From contig JALVUY010000134.1 in the NCBI GenBank assembly GCA_027023665.1, positions 1-9,664 of the forward strand: a stretch of DNA of 9,664 bases, read 5' to 3'. The DNA comes from Methanocaldococcaceae archaeon. Its GTDB lineage: Archaea; AGJL01; Methanococci; Methanococcales; Methanocaldococcaceae. Under the pieces are notes generated by a model. The model did not search any database and was not told the origin of the DNA. It saw only the letters and a list, made by a program, of their open reading frames with translations. How positions within the stretch are numbered: position 1 is the first letter of the stretch; every line of letters starts with the position of its first letter. Positions 1 through 6,160 of the stretch are shown one piece after another. A program made the translations under genes and the position numbers.

Positions 1-169
1 ATATATTTTTTACAACAATATCCTTTTGTAACAGTGGAAAATTAGCTCCTCCCTCGTTAAAAATTATATCGAAGCCAATATGTGTATCTGAAATAATCCC
101 ATAATCTTTATAAATTAAGCATCTATCAATTGTTATATAAAAATCTTTAATTTTAAGTTTATCCTTCAT
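1..169 (-). CDS. ICC-like (COG1407) metallophosphoesterase, N-terminal part, cut by window edge
   Basis: An ATG at 169 opens a minus-strand frame of 56 codons that runs off the left edge. The peptide contains ISDTHIGFD at residues 26-34, where Asp28 and His30 form the D-x-H metal-binding motif of calcineurin-like phosphoesterases. The following stretch, with the NEGG segment and FPLLQ (about 38-48), matches the pattern I recall for the COG1407 ICC-like family (LH-(I/L)-G-(Y/F)-(E/D), then Gly-rich, then P-x-x-Q). The family is expected to bind two metals and hydrolyse phosphoester bonds, but its substrate is not established. It lies downstream of S15 on the same strand with a 96 bp spacer and probably has its own promoter near 219-228. 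The ribosome binding site is weak (AAAGTGG just before the start). The remaining active-site motifs lie outside the window. Confidence 0.8.
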   Translation of the reverse strand, partial: MKDKLKIKDFYITIDRCLIYKDYGIISDTHIGFDIIFNEGGANFPLLQKDIVVKNI

Positions 170-206
170 AAAACCACTTTCAAATGTGTAGTTGTTTAAA
201 AATAAA

Positions 207-228
207 AGTATAATAAAAGTATATAATT
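207..228 (-). promoter_or_regulatory. Putative TATA promoter of the metallophosphoesterase gene
   Basis: On the minus strand the spacer reads AATTATATAC (228 to 219), with a second TATA-like ATTATACTTT directly after it. An archaeal start about 25 nt downstream would fall near 195-200 and give a leader of roughly 30 nt. The T-rich minus-strand tract at 231-240 between the S15 stop and this box could end S15 transcription. This rests on motif and position only. Confidence 0.4.
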
Positions 229-265
229 TCTTAAAAAATTAAAATAAGAGAATAAATCATTAACT

Positions 266-727
266 TTATGCCTGCTCGACCAACAATCTTGCAGTTTCTG
301 GAGTGTATCTCCAATCTGGTGGTAAGACTCCTCTTGACTTGTAGTATTTTACTAATCTTCTAATTTTTGATTCTATTAATTGTAATCCTCTCTTTGAGTG
401 TAAATCCTTTGGATGCTGTTCTAAGTGTTTTCTTAAATTGACTGCTCTTCTCATTAAGTTTAATAAATCTTCTGGAACTTTTGGATATAAGCCATGTTCT
501 TTCATAATTTTACTTATTTTTTTACCAGTAATTAATTTAACATCTGGTATTCCATAAGTGTCTCTCAATATTAAACCAATCTGTGCTGACTGATAACCTT
601 TCTTAGCTAACTCTACTACTAACTGTTCTACTTGCTCCGGTGTGTATTGGACCCATTCAGGAGGTTCTTTCCTGAAGGGTCTCTTTGAACCGGAGCGACC
701 TCTTTTTCTTGCGTGCATTCTTGCCAT
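266..727 (-). CDS. rps15: Archaeal small-subunit ribosomal protein S15 (uS15)
   Basis: This 153-residue protein has the archaeal/eukaryotic S15 architecture. A basic N-terminal extension ([10 protein letters not shown], then RSGSKRP) is followed by an archaeal-specific helical part (about 25-80) and the universal S15 core (about 85-150). The core carries the hallmark [12 protein letters not shown] at 105-116 and a basic helix [16 protein letters not shown] (118-133). It binds the central domain of 16S rRNA early in 30S assembly. The ATG at 727 is chosen over an in-frame GTG at 736 because the GTG lies inside the perfect ribosome binding site GGTGAT (737-732), and [10 protein letters not shown] is the expected N terminus. 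The gene is divergent from sufC. Its leader contains a GC-rich hairpin directly upstream of the ribosome binding site (listed separately), which may be regulatory. Confidence 0.96.
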   Translation of the reverse strand: MARMHARKRGRSGSKRPFRKEPPEWVQYTPEQVEQLVVELAKKGYQSAQIGLILRDTYGIPDVKLITGKKISKIMKEHGLYPKVPEDLLNLMRRAVNLRKHLEQHPKDLHSKRGLQLIESKIRRLVKYYKSRGVLPPDWRYTPETARLLVEQA

Positions 728-768
728 TATTATCACCCGATGGTCGCCAGTCCAAAGAGACCTGGCGT
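728..768 (-). promoter_or_regulatory. GC-rich leader hairpin next to the S15 ribosome binding site
   Basis: In the S15 mRNA, CGCCA (767-763) pairs with TGGCG (749-745). An unpaired G at 762 is followed by GTC (761-759) pairing with GAC (752-750), leaving a six-base loop TCTTTG. The stem ends only about 7 nt before GGTGAT, and a short ATC/GAT pairing around GGGT (739-732) could partly mask the ribosome binding site. In this AT-rich genome such a GC-rich block in a spacer suggests selected RNA structure. Autoregulation by S15 is known in bacteria with several unrelated leader structures; that this is an archaeal equivalent is inference. Confidence 0.5.
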
Positions 769-830
769 TTTTTAACTTTTTATTTTTTCTTATTTTCTAT
801 AGGAATAGTAATGTTTTTATTTATGTTGTC

Positions 831-846
831 AAAATTTATATTTTAA
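831..846. promoter_or_regulatory. Shared divergent TATA region for rps15 and sufC
   Basis: The plus strand reads CAAAATTTATATTTTAAC (830-847). It contains TTTATATT preceded by an A-rich BRE-like element, and the complementary strand gives AAAATATAAATTTT, an equally good TATA box. Starts about 25 nt away would fall near 865 for sufC (leader about 40 nt) and near 812 for rps15 (leader about 85 nt, including the GC-rich hairpin). An alternative sufC box, TATAAAAG at 871-878, would give an almost leaderless transcript. No transcription start is proven by sequence alone. Confidence 0.45.
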
Positions 847-905
847 CTTTTGTAGCTTTTAATGAAAATCTATAAAAGACCTATTTATAATTTTTGGTGA
901 ATACC

Positions 906-1640
906 ATGTTATTAAAAGTAGAAGATTTGCATGTTCATAGAGGTAACAGGGAAATATTAAAGGGAATAAATTTAGAGGTAAAGGAGAATGAGATACACGC
1001 AATAATTGGACCTAATGGAGCGGGTAAATCCACATTGGCATACACAATAATGGGAGTTTCTGGTTACAAACCAAGTAAAGGAAGAATTATTTTTAAAGGA
1101 GTTGATATAACAAATAAGAGCATTACTGAAAGAGCGAGAATGGGATTAACCTTAGCGTGGCAAGAGCCCGCGAGATTCGAAGGAATTAAAGTTAGAACAT
1201 ATTTAACCTTAGGTATGAATGAGAAATACAAAAAAGATAAAGAAACAATGGAGCAAAAAATTAGGGAATCTTTGGAGTTGGTTAAATTAGACCCTGATAA
1301 GTATTTAGATAGATATGTTGATGAGACTTTAAGTGGAGGAGAAAGGAAGAGAATTGAATTGGCATCTATAATATGTATGGAACCAGATTTAGCTATTCTT
1401 GATGAGCCAGATAGTGGAATTGACATTGTATCATTTGACGAAATTAAAAGAATTTTTGATTATTTAAAAGAAAAAGGATGCTCTTTATTGGTTGTTACCC
1501 ATAGAGAGGAACTTGCAGAGAGTGCTGATATTGTGTCATTAATTTGCTGTGGAGAGGTTATAAAAAGTGGAGATCCAAAGGAAGTTGGAGAATTTTACAA
1601 GAAAAATTGTGGAAAATGTTACAAGTTTCAAAGAAATTAA
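906..1640 (+). CDS. sufC: SufC-type ABC ATPase of the minimal SufBC (SMS) iron-sulfur assembly system
   Basis: This 244-residue soluble ATPase has every ABC motif in order: Walker A GPNGAGKS (35-42), Q-loop Gln86 in AWQEP, signature LSGGE (142-146) followed by RKR, Walker B LAILDEPDS with Asp166/Glu167, and H-loop His199 in VTHRE. The DEPDSGIDI stretch and the RKRIELA after the signature are typical of SufC rather than of transporter ATPases, and no membrane permease is nearby. SufC hydrolyses ATP to drive conformational change in the SufB scaffold during Fe-S cluster assembly. I chose the ATG at 906, preceded by GGTGA at 896-900; upstream in-frame TTG/GTG codons overlap that site. Three cysteines near the C terminus (CGEV at 214-217 with its preceding Cys, and CGKC at 235-238) are an uncommon feature. 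sufB follows after 79 bp. Confidence 0.95.
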   Translation: MLLKVEDLHVHRGNREILKGINLEVKENEIHAIIGPNGAGKSTLAYTIMGVSGYKPSKGRIIFKGVDITNKSITERARMGLTLAWQEPARFEGIKVRTYLTLGMNEKYKKDKETMEQKIRESLELVKLDPDKYLDRYVDETLSGGERKRIELASIICMEPDLAILDEPDSGIDIVSFDEIKRIFDYLKEKGCSLLVVTHREELAESADIVSLICCGEVIKSGDPKEVGEFYKKNCGKCYKFQRN

Positions 1641-1675
1641 AATTTAATTTAATCTAAGATAAAAATACTTAAACA

Positions 1676-1687
1676 TTTAAATATATA
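1676..1687 (+). promoter_or_regulatory. Putative TATA box of sufB
   Basis: TTTAAATATATA lies 33-44 bp before the sufB start and follows an A-rich, BRE-like stretch (AACTTAAAC-like context at 1666-1675). A start near 1708 would leave a very short leader holding the GGGGGA ribosome binding site (1709-1714). It suggests sufB can be transcribed separately from sufC despite the 79 bp spacing. Confidence 0.45.
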
Positions 1688-1719
1688 CAAATTTAAATTA
1701 AAGTGTATGGGGGATTTTT

Positions 1720-2667
1720 ATGGTTAAAGAAGAATTGATGGAAATAATGGAGGCATTAAAATATACATCAGATAACCCTGAAAAAGTTATTCACGGAAAG
1801 GGTCCAAGAATTATAGTTAAAGAAAATAAAATAATAAACATTGAAAAATCTGAGGGAATAATATTAGATGGAAAGGAAGAAGGGGATATGTTAAAAGTAA
1901 AGATGGTCGTAAAGAAAGGCTATAAATTTAAAGAACCAATACATATGTGCTTTGGTATTACTAAGGAAAATGTATCTCAAATTATAGATGTAGAAATTGT
2001 ATTAGAGGAGAATAGTGCTATATCATTAATGTCTCACTGTTCATTTTTAAAGGGTAAGGGAATTAAGCATATTATGAATGGAGTTATAAAAATTGGAAAA
2101 AATGCAAGATTTTCATATAATGAATACCATTATCACGGTATGGAAGGAGATATTTTAGTAAAACCAACAGTAAAAGTAGAAATTGACGAAGGGGGAATAT
2201 ATACTTCAAACTTTACCCTAACAAAAGGTAGAATTGGTACATTGGATATTTATCAAGAAATTGATGCTAAGAAGGATGCTATAATTGATATAATGACGAG
2301 AACTTATGCTATAAAAGATGATGTGGTTAAAGTTGATGAAATAGTTAAATTAAATGGAGAGAATGCAAAGTGTATTATAAAAAGTAGAGGAGCGGCGATG
2401 GATAACTCTAAGATATCCTTAAAATTAAAAATTGAAGGAAATGCTCCATACTGTAAAGGACATATTGACTGTGCAGAGATTACTAAGGGAAATGCAGAGG
2501 TTGAATCAATTCCAATACTCGTTGTTAGAGATGACAGAGCGAGAATTACCCATGAAGCGGCAATAGGTAGCGTTGATAAGAAGCAATTAGAGACATTGAT
2601 GGCTAAGGGATTAGATGAAGAAGAAGCAACAGAAATAATAGTTAAAGGTATGATTGGAGATTTATAG
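1720..2667 (+). CDS. sufB: SufB/SufD-family scaffold protein, single short archaeal form
   Basis: This 315-residue protein belongs to the SufBD family (PF01458). The C-terminal stretch ARITHEAAIGSVDKKQ (274-289), then the GLDEEEATEIIVKG segment (297-310), is the family's most conserved part. The middle is a run of short beta strands, as expected for the SufBD beta-helix. It is shorter than bacterial SufB (near 495 residues) because the N-terminal region is missing, and no second SufD-like gene is adjacent. This matches the two-gene system described as the ancestral SMS machinery, in which SufB likely forms a homodimer with SufC to assemble Fe-S clusters. Cysteines are at 77, 107, 218, 245 and 251. 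By a hand alignment, the site matching E. coli SufB Cys405 seems to be Ala259, with Cys251 nearby. Start: ATG at 1720 after GGGGGA. Confidence 0.93.
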   Translation: MVKEELMEIMEALKYTSDNPEKVIHGKGPRIIVKENKIINIEKSEGIILDGKEEGDMLKVKMVVKKGYKFKEPIHMCFGITKENVSQIIDVEIVLEENSAISLMSHCSFLKGKGIKHIMNGVIKIGKNARFSYNEYHYHGMEGDILVKPTVKVEIDEGGIYTSNFTLTKGRIGTLDIYQEIDAKKDAIIDIMTRTYAIKDDVVKVDEIVKLNGENAKCIIKSRGAAMDNSKISLKLKIEGNAPYCKGHIDCAEITKGNAEVESIPILVVRDDRARITHEAAIGSVDKKQLETLMAKGLDEEEATEIIVKGMIGDL

Positions 2668-2671
2668 CCAT

Positions 2672-2726
2672 CCATAGGGGGCTCCGCCCCCTATTGGTAT
2701 ACCCCCCGGAGTTTTGCCTTTTTTTA
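2672..2726 (+). terminator. GC-rich hairpin and T tract at the end of sufB; alternative structures possible
   Basis: Five bases after the sufB stop, ATAGGGGGC (2674-2682) pairs with GCCCCCTAT (2686-2694) around a TCC loop, a nine-base-pair perfect stem. It is followed by the palindrome GGTATACC (2696-2703), the segment CCCCCCGGAG (2702-2711), and a T tract (2719-2725). CTCCG at 2682-2686 is also fully complementary to CGGAG at 2707-2711, so a second, mutually exclusive fold exists. Archaeal termination mainly needs the U tract, so the hairpins may protect the 3' end or have another role. The remainder of this 183 bp convergent spacer (2727-2850) is plain AT-rich sequence. An A tract at 2808-2813 gives a minus-strand U tract (AAAACTATTTTTTA) that could end the transporter transcript. 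Confidence 0.6.
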
Positions 2727-2850
2727 CTTAGTTAAAAATTTTCAATGTTTCGGATTAGAATAAATTTTGTTTTATTTGTTAATTTAGATTAATTGATTTT
2801 TAGAATATAAAAAATAGTTTTACCAATATTTATCACTTCATTTTTATCTT

Positions 2851-4206
2851 TTAAATACTAAGCATTAGAGTAACTACTACTGCAGATATTAAACTCAAAA
2901 TAAACCCTACCTTTATCATATCCTTTTCATTTATATATCCAGTTCCAAATACCAACGCGTTTGGAGGAGTAGCCACTGGAAGCATAAATGCACAGGAAAC
3001 AGCAATCCCTACAGGTAAAGCAAGGATTTCAGGATTTAAGTTTAGTTGTGATGCAGTAGTTATCAAAATTGGGACTAAAACACTGGCTACTCCAGTATTA
3101 CTCATGATATTGGTTATCATTATGGAAAACAAAACCAAACCAAAGACATAGGCAAATGTTGGGACGCCGTTTAATGCAGTTATGACAATATTTGCAATAT
3201 ACTCACTAACCCCTGTTACTGATAAGATATAACTTAAAGATAATGCCCCACCAAAGAGCAATAAAATGCCCCAATCAGTTGAGTTATTTAAGTCTTCCCA
3301 ACTTATTAATCTCAGAGAAAACAGAAGAAGTATTCCAATAACTGCAACTATACTATCAAAATATTTTTCAATTCTTAATAATGTAGATACGTTCTTACTC
3401 AACATCCACATCAATATTACAAACAAAAACACTCCTCCAACTAATAAAACTTTAGTATTTTTAATTTTAAAATCATATTCTACATTTACTTTTACTTTTT
3501 TATTACTAAATTGTGGTCTGAAATACAAAAACAAAACCACATAAATTATTGGTAGTAATATCAAAACTATTGGAAATCCAATTTTAAACCAATCTAAGAA
3601 TCCAAAATTTAAAAAATTTGCAGTTATTGCATTGGGTGGGCTACCTATGATAGTTCCAATTCCACCAACACTTGCGGAATAGGCAATTCCTAAAAGTAAG
3701 AATGCATAGAGATTTTCATTAATTTCATTTTTATTATAATTGTAATTAGCATATTCAAGCAATCCAATAGCGAGAGGTAACATTATTGCTGTCGCTGATG
3801 TGTTACTAATCCACATAGAGAGAAATGCAGTAGTTAGCATTATTAAAAAACTTGCTACTTTAAAATCTCCATTTGAAAGCCCAACAATCTTATAGGCAAT
3901 GAGTTTATCAAGGTCATACTTTCTTAATGCAGATGCAAGAGCAAAGCCTCCAAGGAATAAGAATATTATTGGATGTGCAAATGATTTAAATGCTTCTTTA
4001 ACATCTAAAATACCAAAAAGGACGGCAAGAACTGGGATAAATAAGGAGGATACTGGCAAAGGTAATGCTTCAGTTAGCCAAAGTATTGAGATAAACACCA
4101 AAATAGATAATCCCTTCCTTATTTGCAAATCATCAATTGGAAAGAAAAACAGAATTAAAAACATCAAAATTATATCAAAAATTAATATTAATGTATTTTT
4201 ATTCAT
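2851..4206 (-). CDS. DASS/SLC13 family sodium-coupled anion (dicarboxylate) transporter
   Basis: The 451-residue protein is hydrophobic throughout, with roughly 11-12 membrane segments. It shows the two-fold repeat of the DASS (SLC13) fold: an SNT motif in WISNTSATAIMLPLA of the first half and MSNTGVASVLVP in the second. These are the hairpin motifs that bind Na+ and the substrate carboxylates in VcINDY. The first half also has GTIIGSPPNAI, and the C-terminal region has ATPPNALVFGTGYI, the classic family signature. The family carries succinate, fumarate, malate, citrate or sulfate, and substrate cannot be read from sequence. The neighbouring fumarate reductase subunit on the same strand makes a C4-dicarboxylate the favoured guess. 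Start: ATG at 4206 after GGGGAG (4216-4211). A TATA box at about 4260-4253 implies independent transcription. From memory, the M. jannaschii homologue (MJ0672) is not next to tfrA, so the placement may be lineage-specific. Confidence 0.9.
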   Translation of the reverse strand: MNKNTLILIFDIILMFLILFFFPIDDLQIRKGLSILVFISILWLTEALPLPVSSLFIPVLAVLFGILDVKEAFKSFAHPIIFLFLGGFALASALRKYDLDKLIAYKIVGLSNGDFKVASFLIMLTTAFLSMWISNTSATAIMLPLAIGLLEYANYNYNKNEINENLYAFLLLGIAYSASVGGIGTIIGSPPNAITANFLNFGFLDWFKIGFPIVLILLPIIYVVLFLYFRPQFSNKKVKVNVEYDFKIKNTKVLLVGGVFLFVILMWMLSKNVSTLLRIEKYFDSIVAVIGILLLFSLRLISWEDLNNSTDWGILLLFGGALSLSYILSVTGVSEYIANIVITALNGVPTFAYVFGLVLFSIMITNIMSNTGVASVLVPILITTASQLNLNPEILALPVGIAVSCAFMLPVATPPNALVFGTGYINEKDMIKVGFILSLISAVVVTLMLSI

Positions 4207-4252
4207 ATTTCTCCCCTTATTAATTTATTAAGTTGTCTTACAAATGGAAAAT

Positions 4253-4262
4253 TTTTTATATC
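4253..4262 (-). promoter_or_regulatory. Putative TATA box of the DASS transporter gene
   Basis: On the minus strand GATATAAAAAAT (4262 to 4251) lies about 50 bp before the start codon. A transcription start near 4230 would give a leader of about 25 nt containing the GGGGAG ribosome binding site. This box is divergent from the TATA box assigned to the sRNA. Confidence 0.45.
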
Positions 4263-4309
4263 TATCTTTTAATTTTTAATGCACACAACAATAATTTTAA
4301 AATTAAGAG

Positions 4310-4322
4310 TAAAATATATAAC
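4310..4322 (+). promoter_or_regulatory. Putative TATA box of the C/D box sRNA
   Basis: TAAAATATATAAC (4310-4322), preceded by the purine-rich TTAAGAG, is a good archaeal TATA box. It lies about 38-48 bp upstream of the sRNA terminal stem, so a start near 4340-4345 followed by 5' trimming, or a slightly later start, would produce the RNA. Confidence 0.45.
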
Positions 4323-4357
4323 AACTAATTAAGAAATTTGTAAAAATAAAAAAAAGA

Positions 4358-4426
4358 TAGGCGATGATGACAATTTCGCTATCTGATTTTTCAAGTAATG
4401 ATGACTACTCCCGCAGCTGAGCCAAA
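4358..4426 (+). ncRNA. C/D box guide sRNA (2'-O-methylation guide), two 12-nt guides to 23S rRNA
   Basis: The boxes are canonical and evenly spaced: box C ATGATGA (4364-4370), D' CTGA (4383-4386), C' ATGATGA (4398-4404), D CTGA (4417-4420). GGC (4360-4362) and GCC (4421-4423) form the terminal stem. The D' guide (4371-4382, CAATTTCGCTAT) and the D guide (4405-4416, CTACTCCCGCAG) are each exactly 12 nt, and the D'-C' spacer is 11 nt. This is the layout for the L7Ae, Nop5 and fibrillarin complex. From recalled 23S sequence, the D guide pairs with GCGGGAGUA just before helix 69. The D' guide pairs with UAGCGAAAUU just after it. The box+5 rule predicts methylation at the equivalents of E. coli G1902 and C1934. 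A T tract (4429-4434) follows and overlaps the end of tfrA on the other strand. Confidence 0.93.
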
Positions 4427-4432
4427 CCTTTT

Positions 4433-6055
4433 TTAAAGTCTCTTTAAATATTCATCAACATCATAATCTACCTTTTCAAACCATATTTTATTATCTTTTA
4501 TAATTATATTTCCTCTCCATTCTTCTTTAGTTTCTGGATAATCTTCTCTATAATGTGCTCCTCTACTTTCCTCTCTGTATAATGCCGATTTTGTAACTAA
4601 TTTAGCAACGGTAATCATATTTTTTAATTCAAAATATTTTTGCATGTCAATTATTCCACTAACTTTAACATATTTTATATTTTTTTCAATTTCTTCAATT
4701 TTTTCTAAGGCTTTTTTTAAACCTTCTTCACATCTAACAATAGATACATAATCCCACATTATTTTTTTTAAATCTTTAATTAAATTGTAAAGATTTAAAT
4801 TTCCTTCTAAGTTATTTACTTCTTCTTTAAATTCTGTAATCAAATCCTCTACATCAATATGTTCAAATGCACAATTTTCAGCGAATTCCTTTGCTGATTT
4901 TCCAGCTATGGCTCCAAAAACTTGAGTATCTGCTAAAGCATTACCCCCTAATCTATTAGCCCCATGAATTCCACCAGTAACCTCACCGCAAGCAAATAAT
5001 CCCTCTATATTAGTTTCACATTTTTCATTAATTCTCAAACCTCCCATAAAATGATGAGCGGTTGGAGAGACAATCATTGGCTCCTTTCTAATATCAATTC
5101 CAATCTTTAAAAATTGTTTAAGCATTGTCTCTAATTTTTTCTCAATAACTTCGTTAGGTAAGTGGGATACATCCAAATAAACTCCTCCATTAACTCCTCT
5201 ACCTTCTTGAATCTCTTTGTAAATAGCTCTTGCAACTATATCCCTTGTAGATAGCTCCATTCTTTCCTTGTCATATCTTGCCATAAATCTTTCTTTATTT
5301 TTATTATATAGTATTCCTCCCTCTCCTCTCACTGCCTCTGTAACCAAGATTCCTGAACCTACTATACCAGTTGGATGAAATTGAACCATTTCCATATCTA
5401 TAAGTTCAGCTCCTTCATTATATGCTATAGCAAATCCATCTCCAACCTTTTGAATAGGATTTGATGTTACAGGATAGAGTTGTCCCGCTCCTCCAGTTGC
5501 CAATATTGTTGCCTTGGCAAATATTGGAAATATATCTCCAGTTTTCAAATCTAAAAAAATAGCTCCATAGCATCTATTATCTTCTACAATTAACTTTATT
5601 GCCGTAACATCCTCTAAGATTTTAATCCTTTCAAATTTTGATATATATTCCATCAAACCTCTCATTATTTCATGTCCAGTTCTATCTCCACAGTAACATG
5701 TTCTATTAAAACTCTGTCCACCAAATGGTCTCTGAGCTATAAAACCATTTTCATCCCTATCAAATAGACAGCCGAACTTTTCTAAGTTTAAAAGTTCCTT
5801 AGGAGCATTTTTTACTAATATTTCTACCAACTTTGGATTATTTATAAATCCTCCACCTTTTACTGTATCATAAAAATGCTTTTTAAAACTGTCTTTTGGA
5901 TTAAATACTGCGTTATATCCACCTTCAGCCATTACTGTGCATCCACTTTTTCCAAATAATCCTTTTACTGCTATTATAACATCTTTATTTCTACATTCTA
6001 TTGCTGCCCTCGCAGCAGCTCCTCCACCACCTATAATTAGAATATCAGTTTTCAT
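4433..6055 (-). CDS. tfrA: Thiol:fumarate reductase subunit A (flavoprotein; FrdA/SdhA family)
   Basis: The 540-residue soluble flavoprotein starts with a Rossmann FAD motif, IIGGGGAAARAA (7-18). It keeps the fumarate reductase active-site set: FHPTG with His227, TEAVRGEGG with Thr239, Glu240 and proton-donating Arg243, HHFMGG with His334/His335, and GANRLGGNAL with Arg368. It ends in a Fum_red_C domain with SRGAHYREDYPE (497-508). In E. coli FrdA a histidine in SHTVAAEGG binds FAD covalently; here that site reads SGCTVMAEGG with Cys39, so FAD is probably not covalently attached. In methanogens TfrAB reduces fumarate to succinate using coenzymes M and B as electron donors. The Fe-S subunit TfrB is not in this window. 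L-aspartate oxidase is a related alternative, but the methanogen context favours TfrA. Start: ATG at 6055 after a perfect GGTGAT (6064-6059). Confidence 0.9.
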   Translation of the reverse strand: MKTDILIIGGGGAAARAAIECRNKDVIIAVKGLFGKSGCTVMAEGGYNAVFNPKDSFKKHFYDTVKGGGFINNPKLVEILVKNAPKELLNLEKFGCLFDRDENGFIAQRPFGGQSFNRTCYCGDRTGHEIMRGLMEYISKFERIKILEDVTAIKLIVEDNRCYGAIFLDLKTGDIFPIFAKATILATGGAGQLYPVTSNPIQKVGDGFAIAYNEGAELIDMEMVQFHPTGIVGSGILVTEAVRGEGGILYNKNKERFMARYDKERMELSTRDIVARAIYKEIQEGRGVNGGVYLDVSHLPNEVIEKKLETMLKQFLKIGIDIRKEPMIVSPTAHHFMGGLRINEKCETNIEGLFACGEVTGGIHGANRLGGNALADTQVFGAIAGKSAKEFAENCAFEHIDVEDLITEFKEEVNNLEGNLNLYNLIKDLKKIMWDYVSIVRCEEGLKKALEKIEEIEKNIKYVKVSGIIDMQKYFELKNMITVAKLVTKSALYREESRGAHYREDYPETKEEWRGNIIIKDNKIWFEKVDYDVDEYLKRL

Positions 6056-6099
6056 CTTATCACCAACAAAGATTAAGGATAAATAAACATAAATATGTT

Positions 6100-6118
6100 A
6101 TCCAAATTATATTTATCA
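6100..6118. promoter_or_regulatory. Shared divergent TATA region for tfrA and the UPF0201 gene
   Basis: The plus strand ATCCAAATTATATTTATC (6100-6117) has a BRE-like CCAAAT followed by a TATA core, giving a predicted start near 6136 and a short leader before the ATG at 6161. The minus strand of the same block reads GATAAATATAATTTGG, which could serve tfrA with a leader of about 25-30 nt. The 105 bp spacer offers no other strong candidate. Confidence 0.4.
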
Positions 6119-6160
6119 AACAAAAAATAGAAAATAAATGAAATTTTTAAGGTGATAATA

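Noticed and set aside
745..793. Hairpin plus T tract read as a plus-strand intrinsic terminator
   Set aside because: No plus-strand gene ends upstream; in the actual transcript direction it is the S15 leader.
642..875. A 77-codon plus-strand frame spanning the S15 start and the S15-sufC spacer
   Set aside because: It is antisense to conserved S15 codons, then runs through AT-rich promoter DNA giving only Phe/Ile/Leu-rich sequence, and has no ribosome binding site.
894..905. TTG/GTG upstream starts for sufC (and GTG at 6152 and at 736 for UPF0201 and S15)
   Set aside because: Each lies within or before the GGTGA(T) ribosome binding site of a better-placed ATG, and family N termini fit the ATG.
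1064..1426. Minus-strand frame inside sufC
   Set aside because: It is the reverse shadow of the Walker and signature region of a clearly conserved gene, with no start signals.
2304..2675. Minus-strand frame inside sufB
   Set aside because: It mirrors the conserved SufBD C terminus and runs into the GC-rich hairpin; its composition is a Ser/Ile-rich shadow.
3266..4231. Two plus-strand frames (3266-3544 and 3899-4231) inside the transporter gene
   Set aside because: Both are antisense to conserved DASS membrane segments and lack ribosome binding sites.
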